From the NCBI GenBank assembly GCA_039654915.1, contig CM077593.1, forward strand, positions 58,410,501 through 58,474,500: DNA of 64,000 bases. Reading direction: 5' to 3'. Positions within the stretch are counted from its first letter, which is position 1. Every line of letters starts with the position of its first letter. Origin of the DNA: Aquilaria yunnanensis. Taxonomy: Eukaryota; Streptophyta; Magnoliopsida; Malvales; Thymelaeaceae. Below are positions 1-10,512 of the stretch, piece by piece. Under the pieces are notes generated by a model that was not told the origin of the DNA, searched no databases, and saw nothing but the letters and a program-made list of their open reading frames with translations. A program made the position numbers and the translations under genes.

Positions 1-1079
1 AAGTGGCAGCCTTAGCCTTCTTCGACTTAGAAGGTCCGTCGGCCATTTTCTTCCTTTTGGCAGGCGCCTTCTTGCGCGTTTGCTCCCCCCTCTCAGCCTG
101 CCCGGGGAAGAGGGACTTGTAGAAGTCAACGGATTGATTGCCCATCCCTGCAAAAGGAAAAAATATCAGTGTAAGTCCAAAAGGAAAACAGATATCAAGC
201 CCTGAAAAGTGACCTACTTTCGGCAAAAGCCTCATTTGAAATTTTGCTCCAAAGAAGCATGACTATCCAAGCCTTCTTCCCCGGAAGAACGGGCACGGGC
301 ATACCAGGGTCACTCTTGCGCGCATTCACCACTCCTAGTTCCCGAAGGACCTCCTCGTTCATGAGGTCCCACTTGATGGGAAAATGGTAAAATGAACAAG
401 GAGGGACCTCAGGGTCGCAGTCTACCATAGCCCAGATAAGTCTAACGAACTTATCAAACTCGGCAGACAGCTCCGGAGTTAGGAGCTTCCGAGGATCAAC
501 GACGTCAATCTTCAAGGTCCGCGAAGCCCATCTGATCGGCACGTGGCTCTAAAGCTCGCGGATCGGGAGGAAGAAAAACTTCTTTTGCCACCCTCGCCAG
601 CTGTCCTTATTGCCAAAGGTGAAGGTAAATTTTTTACTCCTAGACCCTCGGGGAAGCAGGAAGTAAAAGCCGCCCTTTAGGACCGGGTGGAGTTTGTAGT
701 ACTGAATAAAGAAGAGAAAGTGGGGGATTATCTTGAAAACCCCACACATGCAGAGGAAAGAGTTGAAGTAAGAATAAGAATTTGGAGGGAGTTGATTCAC
801 GGAAATCCCGTGGATTTTACAAAACTCGCATATCACCCGATGGGGAGGGTACCAAAGACCAACCTTCAACTGAGCTCAGTAAACGGTAACCTCACCCAAA
901 GGGGCCGAATAACCATACGAACCCGGGATAGGTAACCTCGGGACGATGTAGGAAGGAAGGTAATATTTGGCCACCCACTTTGTCATCATTTCTGAAGTGG
1001 TGGAACAAGGGTGAGATTCGAGAGGAAGAAAGCTTTCAGGGAGAGGTCGGATAGTCATCAACGGGGTTGGATTCGACAT
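1..1079 (-). pseudogene. ORF3 5' part, upstream Tat copy E0 (broken)
   Basis: This is the first exon and the start of the second exon of the antisense ORF3 gene of a Tat-type retrotransposon whose remainder lies left of the window. The protein begins MSNPTPLMTIRPLPESFLPL at 1079 and runs leftward. It matches the N-terminal domain seen in the other ORF3 copies (PNSYSYFN, MQYYKLH-like and KDSWRGWQKKFFFL motifs). An intron of about 70 bp (148-217) with GT-AG ends separates it from exon 2, which starts MGNQS. In-frame stops follow EVTVY (about 876) and PIREL (about 549), so the copy is not translatable as it stands. It aligns almost base for base with 14091-15168. Function of the family is unknown; the domain resembles PF04195, a retrotransposon-associated domain and not a DNA transposase. 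Identification of the family is secure; function is not. Confidence 0.8.
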
Positions 1080-1355
1080 TTTTCAAAAGAAAAGAAGGAC
1101 GACTTCGGGAAAGAAGGAGGAAGGAAATAAAAAGGCTTCGGAAAAGCAACCTCAAAGGAAAAAAGAAAGAGAACTACAAAGGGGAACACCCACCAAAAGC
1201 TTTGCTAAAGTCGAGGTTCCTGGACACCGTCGTAGAACATGCTAGAAATTACTCCGCTGTAGAAACTGTTGCCGAAAAAGGAAAAAGACAAGAGAAGGCT
1301 CTAGAGCAGATGAGAGCTAAAGCAAAGAGTGAAGCAAAAATGAGACAAGAGGTGC

Positions 1356-1362
1356 TTATATA
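1356..1362 (-). promoter_or_regulatory. TATA box of E0 ORF3
   Basis: On the minus strand this reads TATATAA, about 280 bp upstream of the ORF3 ATG at 1079. The same box lies at the same distance in the second copy (15445-15451), and equivalent boxes precede ORF3 in elements A and C. That suggests a dedicated promoter separate from the LTR. Confidence 0.5.
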
Positions 1363-1792
1363 GACCGAAGAGGGTAAATGAAACGTCGTCAATATTATCC
1401 ATCGAAGAGGCAACGCCTCATTATTAGCTCTCGAAGGTGAAGAGACACAGTTAGCGTGACCATCATAACTATTTCGCCATCCACTAGTGGCCACATGTCA
1501 TCCAACGTGAAGAACTAGGGCACGCCCCTCTGACATCACAAAAGCCCAAGCACGCTTATCCATAACTGACATGTCTGACCAAAGGATGCTACGATTCACA
1601 AACCCGCAGCAGAAAAAGTGAAAACAAAAGTGGCATGCATCTCGAGGTCACCAAGGGAACTAGGGAAGGGTACCTCAGCTATGAAGGAACGCCTTCCGGA
1701 GAAGGGAAATTCCTTGAGTAAAGTTCCGACCGCGAATTCGACGAAAAAGCCTTCCCGGAAGCGTAAAGCCGAAGTCGCTGCTTCGACTTCCC

Positions 1793-1805
1793 GGGAAGGG
1801 GCATG
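1793..1805 (+). other. Polypurine tract of E0
   Basis: A purine-rich run ending GGGGCATG abuts the TG start of the LTR at 1806. It would prime plus-strand DNA synthesis of copy E0. The 700 bp between the ORF3 start and this tract hold only the ORF3 leader. Confidence 0.7.
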
Positions 1806-3985
1806 TGATAGCTGAAGTGCCCGTCACCTTCTGGACCCCCAGACTCGGACAAAGTACCAACCTCAGTAGAGAAACTACCTGCCACGAAAAGAAGGATGTT
1901 CGACCTCCCTAATCCGACCTCGGCAATCCTCCGTTCTAGGAAACGACAGTGCCAACCACGGGGGGACGATTAAACCATCCTCGAAAGTGCCGGTGTCCCT
2001 AAGAAAGACCACCCTCGGGAAACATACTCCTGTGATACTAGAGTAACCTCAGGAAGTACGACAGGAGCAGTTAAGGAGCCTCTGACACATCCCCAACACG
2101 TCGCCCCCAAACACGTTTTGATACACCGCTTACAAGACACCCTAGTACGCCACTCTCGGGTTGCCTAGGCTCTTAGCCAGGCGGCCTATGATCGGCTGGG
2201 TGTCCCCTTGTTCCCCGAAGACGTGGATCGCATACCACCGAAAATGTGTCACGATCTGGGACGGCCACATGAGGAGAACTACTATTGTTCACTCCTCCAT
2301 AAATACTTGGTAAATACCCCAGGTAAAGGGGTTGGGCACTAGAGACCATACTTCTCCACTCTCTATCACCTCCGTATCTCCTAAGTGCTGACTTGGGCGT
2401 TGGAGGCTCATCCCCGGAAACACACTCCGGGGACCTCCTAACCTCTATCTTCCAAACATTTTGTTGGGTTTCGGGAGCCAAACAGCGCAGCGGAATTTAA
2501 CCGAAACCCTCCAGGATCCAAGTGAAATGGGGTAAACCGGGTGTTCGAAAATTTCATACCTAATTTTTGGTTGAGATCTCTCACTCAACTGTAGAGTCGA
2601 ATCACAAAACCTGAACAGTTGACGTGTTCAGGCTCTCTATGGTATCCACATGAGCCTCTCGGGATCACCACGCTTCGACCACGTCCCGGCAGATGCGTTC
2701 CTCTTGCGCTCGCAGTGCTAGCTTGCGTCCTCCAAGGAATTGCAAGAGAAGAGTGTAGCTGTCCTTTTGGGAGGCTAGGGCAAGGAGACCTGCGAATTTC
2801 TCACTTAAAAGTTGTATTTATAGTGAGACTCAACTTCCAGGCCTAATGGGTTTCAAAGCCCTAATCCAATTAGGATTTAATTTCGGGCTTAATAATGGCT
2901 CAACTCCTTGGCCCATTATTAATACGAAATTAAAGTGAAACCATAACCCAAATAATTAGCCCATGCACTCTAATGATCCAAATAGCTCTACGTGTGCGAC
3001 CCAATAGGCTCTTGCCATGTTGGCAATGATCATAAATCACATTTATGAGCATAAACAATGAGCGGTGTCTAGCAACACATCATTGCTACCCAAGTGACAA
3101 GATTGTCGGTGAATCGACTAAACCTTTATGATCATCACCGATATATGCCATTGTCCCTTTGTCCAAGATATCAAGGCTAAGCACGAGACATGGAATGTGT
3201 CACTCTCGTATAGCCCAATCTTTGGTTTCTTGATTACCGAGTAGACTAACTTAAACTGATGACATTGATATCATATATCAACTCATCGGAGCATGGCCAT
3301 GCATTTTCTAAGTCTCACTCTATCAAGGGGCCCAAAGATATCACTCCCGTTACATAGGAGGGACAAATCCCATCTTGATCATACAAATCCCTCCGCATGA
3401 TATGTGACATACCCAATGACCTCCTTCAAGTTCACTCAGTTACGAGCAACAAAGGAAAGTATCAAAGTATCTGACTCACATGTAGGGAACCTTGATGATC
3501 TTAGGTCGAAGGACTACATATACTATGATCACTATGAGAATCACTTATGACACTCATATAACGATCCATGAATTGTTCTCATGGTGGGTCGGTCCAGTAC
3601 ACAAGTTCTCCAACTTGTACCCATATGTAGACTACATATCTCATATTAGTCTCCACATATGCTAGTCATTATGTATTATTTCAACCCGCTCCACAATAAT
3701 ACTATACTAGGGATGTTTAAGAATATCATTATTCTAGGGTTACAATTATGTTTATTACGTTACGCAGAAACAAAACAACAAACAAAATTGCTGGATTAAT
3801 GCCTCAATAAAATATCATGACTCAATTTGCAAAAATACAACCATCTCATGATTGGCTTTTTGGGCACAACACTAACACATTTTAGGTACCCTCCCCTAAG
3901 AAATCTCCTCCTCAGGCGCTCTAGTCCACCGGAAGTCCGCCTTGCTCCTACCATGTCACATGATGAAACTGCCGCCGGTGCACCA
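1806..3985 (+). repeat. LTR shared by Tat copies E0 and E1
   Basis: The LTR starts TGATAG just after a polypurine tract and ends CACCA just before the primer-binding site. Without the solo LTR at 2464-3877 it is about 760 bp, the same size as the right LTR at 15896-16654, with which it agrees closely by eye. A TATA-like CATAAATA lies near 2299. It serves as 3' LTR for the copy on its left and 5' LTR for E1. The gag ATG (3960) lies inside its last 26 bp. Confidence 0.85.
2464..3877 (-). mobile_element. Solo LTR S1 (about 1.4 kb family)
   Basis: This is the first of four copies of one 1.4-kb unit in the window (others at 32800, 55174 and 57601). Ends are TGTTGGG and ACTAACA on the plus strand. 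A CATTT(T) repeat flanks it (2458-2463 and 3878-3883), and the uninterrupted LTR at 15896-16654 shows the empty site. I assign the minus strand because TATAAATA (2815-2822, minus) has the form of a plant TATA box and the minus-strand end CCCGAAACCCAACA resembles a copia-type LTR end. No internal region or second LTR is present, so it is a solo LTR left by LTR-LTR recombination. Copia affiliation is inference. Confidence 0.8.
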
Positions 3986-5659
3986 TTTGGCGCCGTCTGT
4001 GGGAACTCTTTCCCGTGTCGCCATCGTAGAGACTCGGTGCTCAAAGGACAAAGGGATTCCAATATCCCCCCCTACGCCCGAGGCTCAATCGGCGACCACT
4101 CTGCCTGTGGCAGAGACTTTTGTGCTGGAGGATGACCGCCCTGTAACGGTGACGATGGGCTTCCTACGAGACTTCCAATGCTCCATCATCGCCGAAATGA
4201 CTCAACAGCTTGATCAAAGGTTGCCCCAACCTCCTCTGGTCCGAAGGGCCTCACCCCCGGCTGCTCCTCAGGAAAGGAGTTCGAGTTCCACCCACCGAAG
4301 TTCAGGGAGCGGGGACTCCCTTGATGCCTCCTCAATAGAAAATGAACCTGTTGAGGTACGACCTACCAGGAGGGGAGCCCCAAAGGAGACTAGGGCCTCC
4401 TGCCAACGAAGTACGTCCCCCTATCGAAGGTCCCCGTCTCATCCCCGCCGAAGTCGCTCCCCAAGGAGGAGGAATTCGCCATTACCGGTGAACATGTGGC
4501 AGCAGCGAGAAGTCAACATGGCTGTCCTTATGGAAAAAATCCTGGGAAGACTGGAGAAGGTCGAGAGACAAATTTCTCGAAAACCAGTCTGGTCCAGGCT
4601 GTCTGACTCTTACACCGGAGAAGAGTCACCTTTTGTGCGCGAGGTGGTGGAGGCACCAATGCCCAGCGATTTCAGGGTACCTCACCTGGAAACGTATGAC
4701 GGATGAAGTGACCCTCAGCCGCACCTGACGAAGTACAAGTAAAGCATGGTACTCATGGCATAGATGACGCTACACTCTGTAAGTGCTTCGAAGTAACACT
4801 TTCGGGTCCAACAACGACATGGTATAACTCTCTGGCCCACGGAGGCTTGCCAAGCTTTCAAGAGCTATCCACTGCCTTCACTCAGTAGTTCATTGGTAGC
4901 AGACCAACTGCCAAAATGCCAGCATAATTGTTCGACATAGCTCAGCGAGGGGGGGAGACCATTCACGACTACGTTGAGAGGTTTAACCGAGAAGCACTGA
5001 GGGTGACCGACTTTCGACCAGAAATTCGCATACTCGCGATGGTCAGAGCACTTCGAAGGGACTCCCAACTGTTCTTTGAGTTTTCCAAAGACACCCAAGA
5101 AACTCTTAGGGAGTTCTATAGGAGGGCCGAATGGTATATGACGGCCGAAGAACTCCGGATGGGTGGACCCAAAGGAGAACACCCTCACGCCGAAGGGCCT
5201 AGCCATTAGCCTCGACATCAAAACGATGGAGAAAGGCCCCGAAAGTAGAGGGGGAAATGGCCCATGACATTCACCCCCTTGTACACCACAAGAGCGAGCA
5301 TCCTTATGGCGCTAGAAAGGCAAGGGACCATAGTCCCAAGACCAAAGGCCATGACCTCGGAAAATAAAAAAAACATGAATAAATTCTGTCAATTTCACCG
5401 GGACCATGGCCATGACACCGAAGATTGTTTCCAGCCGAAGAAATATATTGAGTCCCTAATGAAACAGGGTCAACTTTGTCGATACTTTGGATGCCTTACC
5501 CAAAAGGAAGGAAGGAAGAACAAAGGAGGGGGGATGACAAAGAATATGACTCGGACAGACGTCGGGACCAAAGTCCTTGAAAAAATCTGCCACCATCAAC
5601 AAGGGTTATCCAAACCATCACTACCGGGATACCCTCGGCTAAGAGAAAGAGGAAGATAA
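3960..5659 (+). pseudogene. gag: E1 gag (broken)
   Basis: Gag forms the particle and binds the element RNA. The frame opens at ATG 3960 inside the LTR and reads through the primer-binding site as HHLAPSVG, as in elements A and G. In order: a conserved MGFLRDFQ stretch, an Arg/Ser-rich linker (near 4440-4480), a helical capsid-like region (RDSQLFFEFSKD, EFYRRAE) and a zinc-knuckle-like motif CX2HX4HX4C at 5387-5429 (CQFHRDHGHDTEDC). A TGA at 4704-4706 after LETYDG, further stops around 4741 and 4925, and a stop at 5207-5209 break it. The usual alanine-tryptophan capsid motif region (4800-4860) is present but decayed. Protease follows without a gap, consistent with one gag-pol polyprotein. Confidence 0.8.
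3988..4004 (+). other. Primer-binding site of E1
   Basis: TGGCGCCGTCTGTGGGA lies two bases after the LTR end. It is identical on the minus strand at 28309-28325 (A) and 44360-44376 (G). TGGCGCC-type sites pair with a tRNA 3' end and start minus-strand synthesis. I cannot say which tRNA without a tRNA set. Confidence 0.85.
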
Positions 5660-5673
5660 GAGAAATCTCTGTA

Positions 5674-6255
5674 ATGGAGTATGGGAACTCCCTAAGTAGA
5701 CTCACTCGTAGAGATGGGTCTACATTAAAGTTCCCCCATGATGATCCACTCCTTGTCATGGCAAGGATAGGAAACTGCGATGTCAAAAGGGTACTCCTCG
5801 ATGACGGCTCAAACACCGACATCATCATTTCTCATCTGCTGACTAAGTTAGGCATTCCAACAAGCGATCTCAGCCCAGTCAGCTCCCCCACCTTCGGCGT
5901 CGGACCTGCTGAACTTCCAGTCGTCGGATATATCGACCTGCCTTTGATGCTGAAAGGGGTCTTACCCCATAGCCAGGAAGAGTTAATTGCCTCTAACATG
6001 ATGAGATTTATAGTCATTGATCTGCCATCAGCTTTCAATGTTATCCTCGGAAGGCAGACTCAGGGAAACTTCCACATTCGCCCGGACGTAAAGTACTTAA
6101 CGGTCACCTTCACTACCAAAGACGGAGACGCAGAGATCTTCATTGACCAAGACGAAGTCAGAAAGGTCTTCACAAGGGCCAAACAAAGCCAGCAAAGATC
6201 CAAGTACGGACTTCGGCCAAAGAAAAAACGGTCTCGATGGTCGGGGAAACAATAA
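5674..6255 (+). pseudogene. E1 aspartic protease region
   Basis: The retropepsin-like protease would cut the Gag-Pol polyprotein. The segment contains VLLDDGSNTD (5794-5820), the counterpart of the catalytic Asp motif and of DDGSNAD or DNGSNAD in elements G, A and H. It also has the flap-side region FGVGPAELPVVGYIDLPL and the conserved VILGRQTQGNFHIRPDVKYL stretch at its end. This stretch itself has no stop, but it is closed by a frame change near 6237-6255, after which the pol frame continues in another phase. It lies between the zinc-knuckle part of gag and reverse transcriptase. Confidence 0.8.
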
Positions 6256-7712
6256 AGGAGGAAACTGAAAGCCTCAAAAAAATAGAAACAGAGGATGTAG
6301 AGTTGCTCCCTGGCCGAAACTCCCGAATCGAGAAAAAACTGGCCAAGGGAGACAAAAACAGGCTTGTATCCTTCTTGTGTATGAACAAAGATCTATTTGC
6401 CCACTCACCGAAGGATATGCCTGCGATCGACCCCAGCATCATCCACCATAATCTTAGAGTGCAACCAAATGCTAGACCAGTCCGGCAGAAAAAATGGAGT
6501 CTATCGACTCACAAGAATTCCTTTGTTAAAGCCGAAGTTAATCGCCTCATTGAGGTCGGGGTAATAAGAGAGGTAAAATACCTCGAATGGCTCAGTAACG
6601 TGGTTATTTCCACAAAAGAGGGAAGTCAAAAACTCTGAATGCGCATCGACTTCCGAAATCTGAATGACGCCTACCCAAAAGATTCTTACCCTTTGCCAGC
6701 CATAAACCAGCTAGTAGATACAACCGCCGAATACGGGCTTCTCAGCTTCCTCGATGCCTTTAGCGGATATCATCAGATTTGGATGAACCCCGAGGATGAA
6801 GAAAAAACAGCCTTCCTCACGGAAATGGGCACCTACTGCTACGTCAGAATGCCCTTCGGGCTTAAAAACACGGGGGCCACCTATCAAAGGCTGATGAACA
6901 AGGTGTTCGATTCACAGATTGGGACAAATATGGAAGTATACGTTGATGATATGATAGTCAAGAGAAAAATGCCTAGTAATCATATCACCGACCTAGCCGA
7001 AACCTTCCAATGGCTTCGGGAGTTCGGCATACGTCTTAATCCCAAAAAGTGTGTGTTTGGAGTAAGTGCACGAAAGTTTCTCGGGTTTATGGTATCAAAA
7101 AGGGGAATAGACATTAACCCTGAAAAAGTCAAAGCCCTGCTAAATTTTTGAACACCTAGATCTATCAAAGACATACAAAGGCTTACCGGAAGAATCACCT
7201 CCCTTAGTAGATTCATCTCTAGGTACGGCGACTGATGTCATCCTTTTTTTAAATTACTCACCAAACTCCCCAGGGGCAATGACACCTACGGGACCCAGGA
7301 GCATCCATGGAACACAGAATGCCAGAAAGCTTGGGATGAGCTTAAAAACTACTTGACCCACATGCCAACACTTCGGCAACCTCGGGAGGGAGAGCCTCTC
7401 ATCCTCTGCCTCACGGTCACTGAAAAAGCAGTGAGTTCAATCCTAGTAAAAGAAGAAGGTGGGAGGCAATGGCAAGTATATTATGTAAGCAAGTCCCTAC
7501 GTGGTGCCGAGACCAAATAGCCATTGCTCCAAAAGGCTATCTACGCCTTAGTACTCCCAGGCAGAAGATTGCGACCCTACTTTGAAGGACACGCCATCAC
7601 CGTCCGAAGTAACCTGCCCCTACACGATGTGATGAAAAAAGTGGAGCATTTGGGAAGACTATCAAAATGGTGCATCGAACTTGGCGAATACGACATGACT
7701 TATGAACCTTGA
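6237..7712 (+). pseudogene. E1 reverse transcriptase and RNase H
   Basis: This region copies the element RNA into DNA and degrades the RNA strand. Reverse transcriptase motifs in order: MRIDFRNLNDAYPKDSYPLP (6639), SFLDAFSGYHQIWMNPEDE, YCYVRMPFGLKNTGATYQRL and YVDD (6939-6950). A connection region (RLTGRITSLSRFISRYGD) leads to a retroviral-type RNase H: VTEKAVSSILVKEEGG, VYYVSKSL, LQKAIYALVL and LSKWCIELGEYDMTYEP. Stops interrupt at 6636-6638 (before MRIDF), 7149-7151, 7234, 7518 and 7710. Several are TGA where the sister copies have Arg or Trp codons, as expected from cytosine deamination or G-to-A change. Confidence 0.85.
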
Positions 7713-7751
7713 AGGGCACTAAAGGCCCAGGCTCTGGCAGACTTCATTGCC

Positions 7752-8372
7752 GTGATCCCTGAGATCGAAAATGCTAAAGCTGTCATGAAAGATCGAACAG
7801 AGGCTGATCCAGAATGGAAGCACTTTGTCGATGGAGCGTCAGGCGCAGAGCATCAGGGAGCTGGAATAGTCCTTCGGGGGCCTGAAGGCATGGAAGCCTT
7901 TAAAGCAATCAAGTTCGGTTTTAATGTTACCAATAGCATCGCTGAGTATGAGGCCCTCATAGCCGGACTAAAGATGACCAGAAAAGTCGGCGTAAAAAAC
8001 CTTATGGCCCAGAGTGATTCACAGTTAATAGTCCGACAGACGAAGGGAGAGTACGCGACAAAGGATCCAACCTTGGCAAAATATCACGACCTTGTCTAGA
8101 AACTCATTGCAGATTTTGACTCGATACACATAAAGAACGTGCCCCGAAGTGATAATACCCAAGCCGATGCCTTGGCCAAATCCAAGGAACCCACCGAAGT
8201 GCTGAAGCAACCCAGTATAGAATTAATGTGCATAGAAACCTTGGGAGAAGGATGGCAGGATCCCATCAAGAAATATCTAGCAACCTCGGAACTCCCTGAG
8301 GACCCTAAAGAGGCCGCAAAAGTACGGAAGCAATCAGGAAGGTACTTCCTCATTGGGGAAGAACTATACTGA
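7752..8372 (+). pseudogene. E1 second, archaeal-type RNase H (aRNH)
   Basis: A second RNase H fold follows the first. It has HFVDGASGAEHQGAGIVLRG (first Asp near 7830), AEYEALIAGL (Glu), AQSDSQLIV (Asp) and RSDNTQADALAK (last Asp). This set D-E-D-D and the order after a retroviral RNase H are known features of Tat-clade plant elements. Stops occur after KYHDLV (8097-8099) and at 8370-8372. It is in line with the pol frame and ends just before the integrase zinc finger. Confidence 0.8.
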
Positions 8373-9430
8373 CAAGGGTATGCGAGCCCCCGACAAAAAT
8401 GTGTAGGTGAAGATGATGTCAGAACAATAATTGAAGAAGTCCACGAAGGAGCGTGTGGCTCCCATATAGGAACAGACGCCCTCGTTGGGGTACTACTTCG
8501 CCAAGGTTACTTTTGGCCTACCTTGAGGAAAGATGCAAGGCAGTTTGTCCAAAGATGTGACAATTGCCAAAGGCACGCCAACATCCAAAAGCTACCTTTG
8601 AAAAGGATAAACTCAACTGATTATCCTTGCCCCTTTGCCATATGGGGTATTGATCTCATTGGACCTCTCCCAAACGCTCCCGGTGGGGTAAAGTCCTGCA
8701 TAGTCGCGGTGGACTACTTCACTAAGTGGATAGAAGCAGAACCACTGGCATCAATCTCGGGAAAGGATTCCAAAAAATTTGTATGGAAGAACATCATACG
8801 CCGATTTGGCATACCGAGGGTAATGGTGGCCGACAATGGAACTAAGTTTATGGATAGAGGGTTCCAGGAATTCATGGCTAACCTCGGCATAAAAATGCAT
8901 TTTGATCTAGTAGCCCACCCTCAAAGTAACGGGCAGGTCGAAGTATCCTACAGGACAATAAAGGATGGCTTGAAGAAAAGACTAAAAGAGGGGAAGGGGA
9001 AATGGCCAGGAGAGCTCTCGAGTGTACTGTGGAGCTACCGTACGACTCCCCGAAGAGCTCGTGTACGGAACAAAGGCCATTATCCCCATTGAGGTCATAC
9101 AGCCTTCGGTAAGAATACAAGTGTTCGACAAGGGAGGAAATGATCTAGGCTTGAGGATAAAACTGGACCTCGCTGAAGAGCACCGCGAAATGGCCGATCT
9201 AAGAAGGAAGGCTTTCCAACAAAGAATAGCTCACACTGCTAACTTACACATAAGAAGAAAAGAGATCAAAAAAGGAGACCTGTTCCCCGAAAGGCCGAAT
9301 TTGAGCCACGAAGGCCATCAGAAGGGGTACTTCAGGCAAATTGGAGTGGACCTTATTTGGTCCTCGATGAAGTTTGCCCAGGGTCTATAAATTTGGTGAC
9401 ATCGAGGGAGTAGAGCTGAAAAATACTTGG
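8373..9430 (+). pseudogene. E1 integrase
   Basis: Integrase joins element DNA to the host chromosome. Seen in order: zinc-finger residues (HIGTDAL ... CDNCQRHAN, about 8463-8580), core motif GIDLIGPLP (near 8647), VVAVDYFTKW-like IVAVDYFTKW, second catalytic Asp in VADNGTKF (near 8828), and HPQSNGQVEV with the catalytic Glu (near 8940). A deletion and frame change at about 9045-9060 removes the short segment between RRAT and EAIIPIEV. The C-terminal part continues in another frame to about 9430, where the GPY-type motif is itself damaged. The end lies about 350 bp from the convergent end of ORF3. Confidence 0.8.
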
Positions 9431-10512
9431 CATTTTTCAAAGAAAACTTGTAACTACTCCTACCTGAAGTTGTCAATGACGATACATGCCGAATATGGCC
9501 GCGTTACTGGAAAATTGTTCCTCAGTGGTTTTCCTTTTGAACAAACTCCTTAATGGAGTCTAAAAACTCAGCAGAATACGGAAAAAGTCTAAAAAGACTC
9601 TTTCCAAAAATGCCGGCACAGGCGTCCACCAAAGATGCATACTTAGAATTACACTAACTTCTGATGACTCGCATTCAGAAGAAAGAATGGAGATTGGAGA
9701 AAAAATCTTCATTAAAAATCTTAAGGCAAAAAAGTACAAAGCAGCAGGAGTACAAGAAAGAAAGAAGAAGCCTATGGCTGAGCAGGGGCATCCAGTGTCT
9801 CTTTGACATTATCATCTTTAGGTGGCTCAGTCAGAGGCACAGGCCCAACCCGAGGGAGATTGAGAAAGTCGATCTTAGACCATGTGCACCTGAGCTTTTG
9901 GGGAAGTCTTGGGCAGACAGGTAAGAGAGGTCAAGCCCAGGGTGCCGAGCAAAGACCTGGTGGCGCGCCAAGCCGAAGCTGTCTTGGTAAGACACCTTTG
10001 ACATCTGCTCTGTTTGATCCTTCTCGGCACTAAGAGCCGCCAGCTTGGCCTTAAGCGCATCAATCTTCTCCTCCAGCTTCTTCTTCTTTTTGCACTTAGT
10101 CTCCTTCTTCTTCAATGAATCAACCTCAACTTGGAGCTCGGCATTCTAAGTGAGCACCTTCATAAGGTTCTCACTATCTTCAACGTTCTCCTTCCGAAGG
10201 GCCTCGTTCTCTGAGGAGAGAGCGGCACACTTTGACTCGAGCTCTTCAACCTTGGCTGAGAAGTAAAGAAGAAGCTCCTGCTTGCTAGCCGCGAGCTCTG
10301 CCTAAAGATTCACAATGTCCTCCTTCAAAATCTTGTTCAACTCACCGTATTTGAGGACATATTTGGTGCAGAACTCCTTCATCTTGCAAAGATAATCTTC
10401 AGACCGAGAATGGGACTCCGTTTGCTTTACCGCCCAGGCATGGAAGTATCCACTATATGCCAAAAGCTGTAGGAAAAAAGGGCCCCGAATAAGTATCAGA
10501 AGGAGATAAAAA

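Noticed and set aside
2464..3877. The 1.4-kb repeat as a MITE, TRIM or Helitron
   Set aside because: TG...CA ends, 5-bp target duplications and a TATA box fit a solo LTR; there are no long terminal inverted repeats, no internal primer site and no AT target typical of Helitrons.
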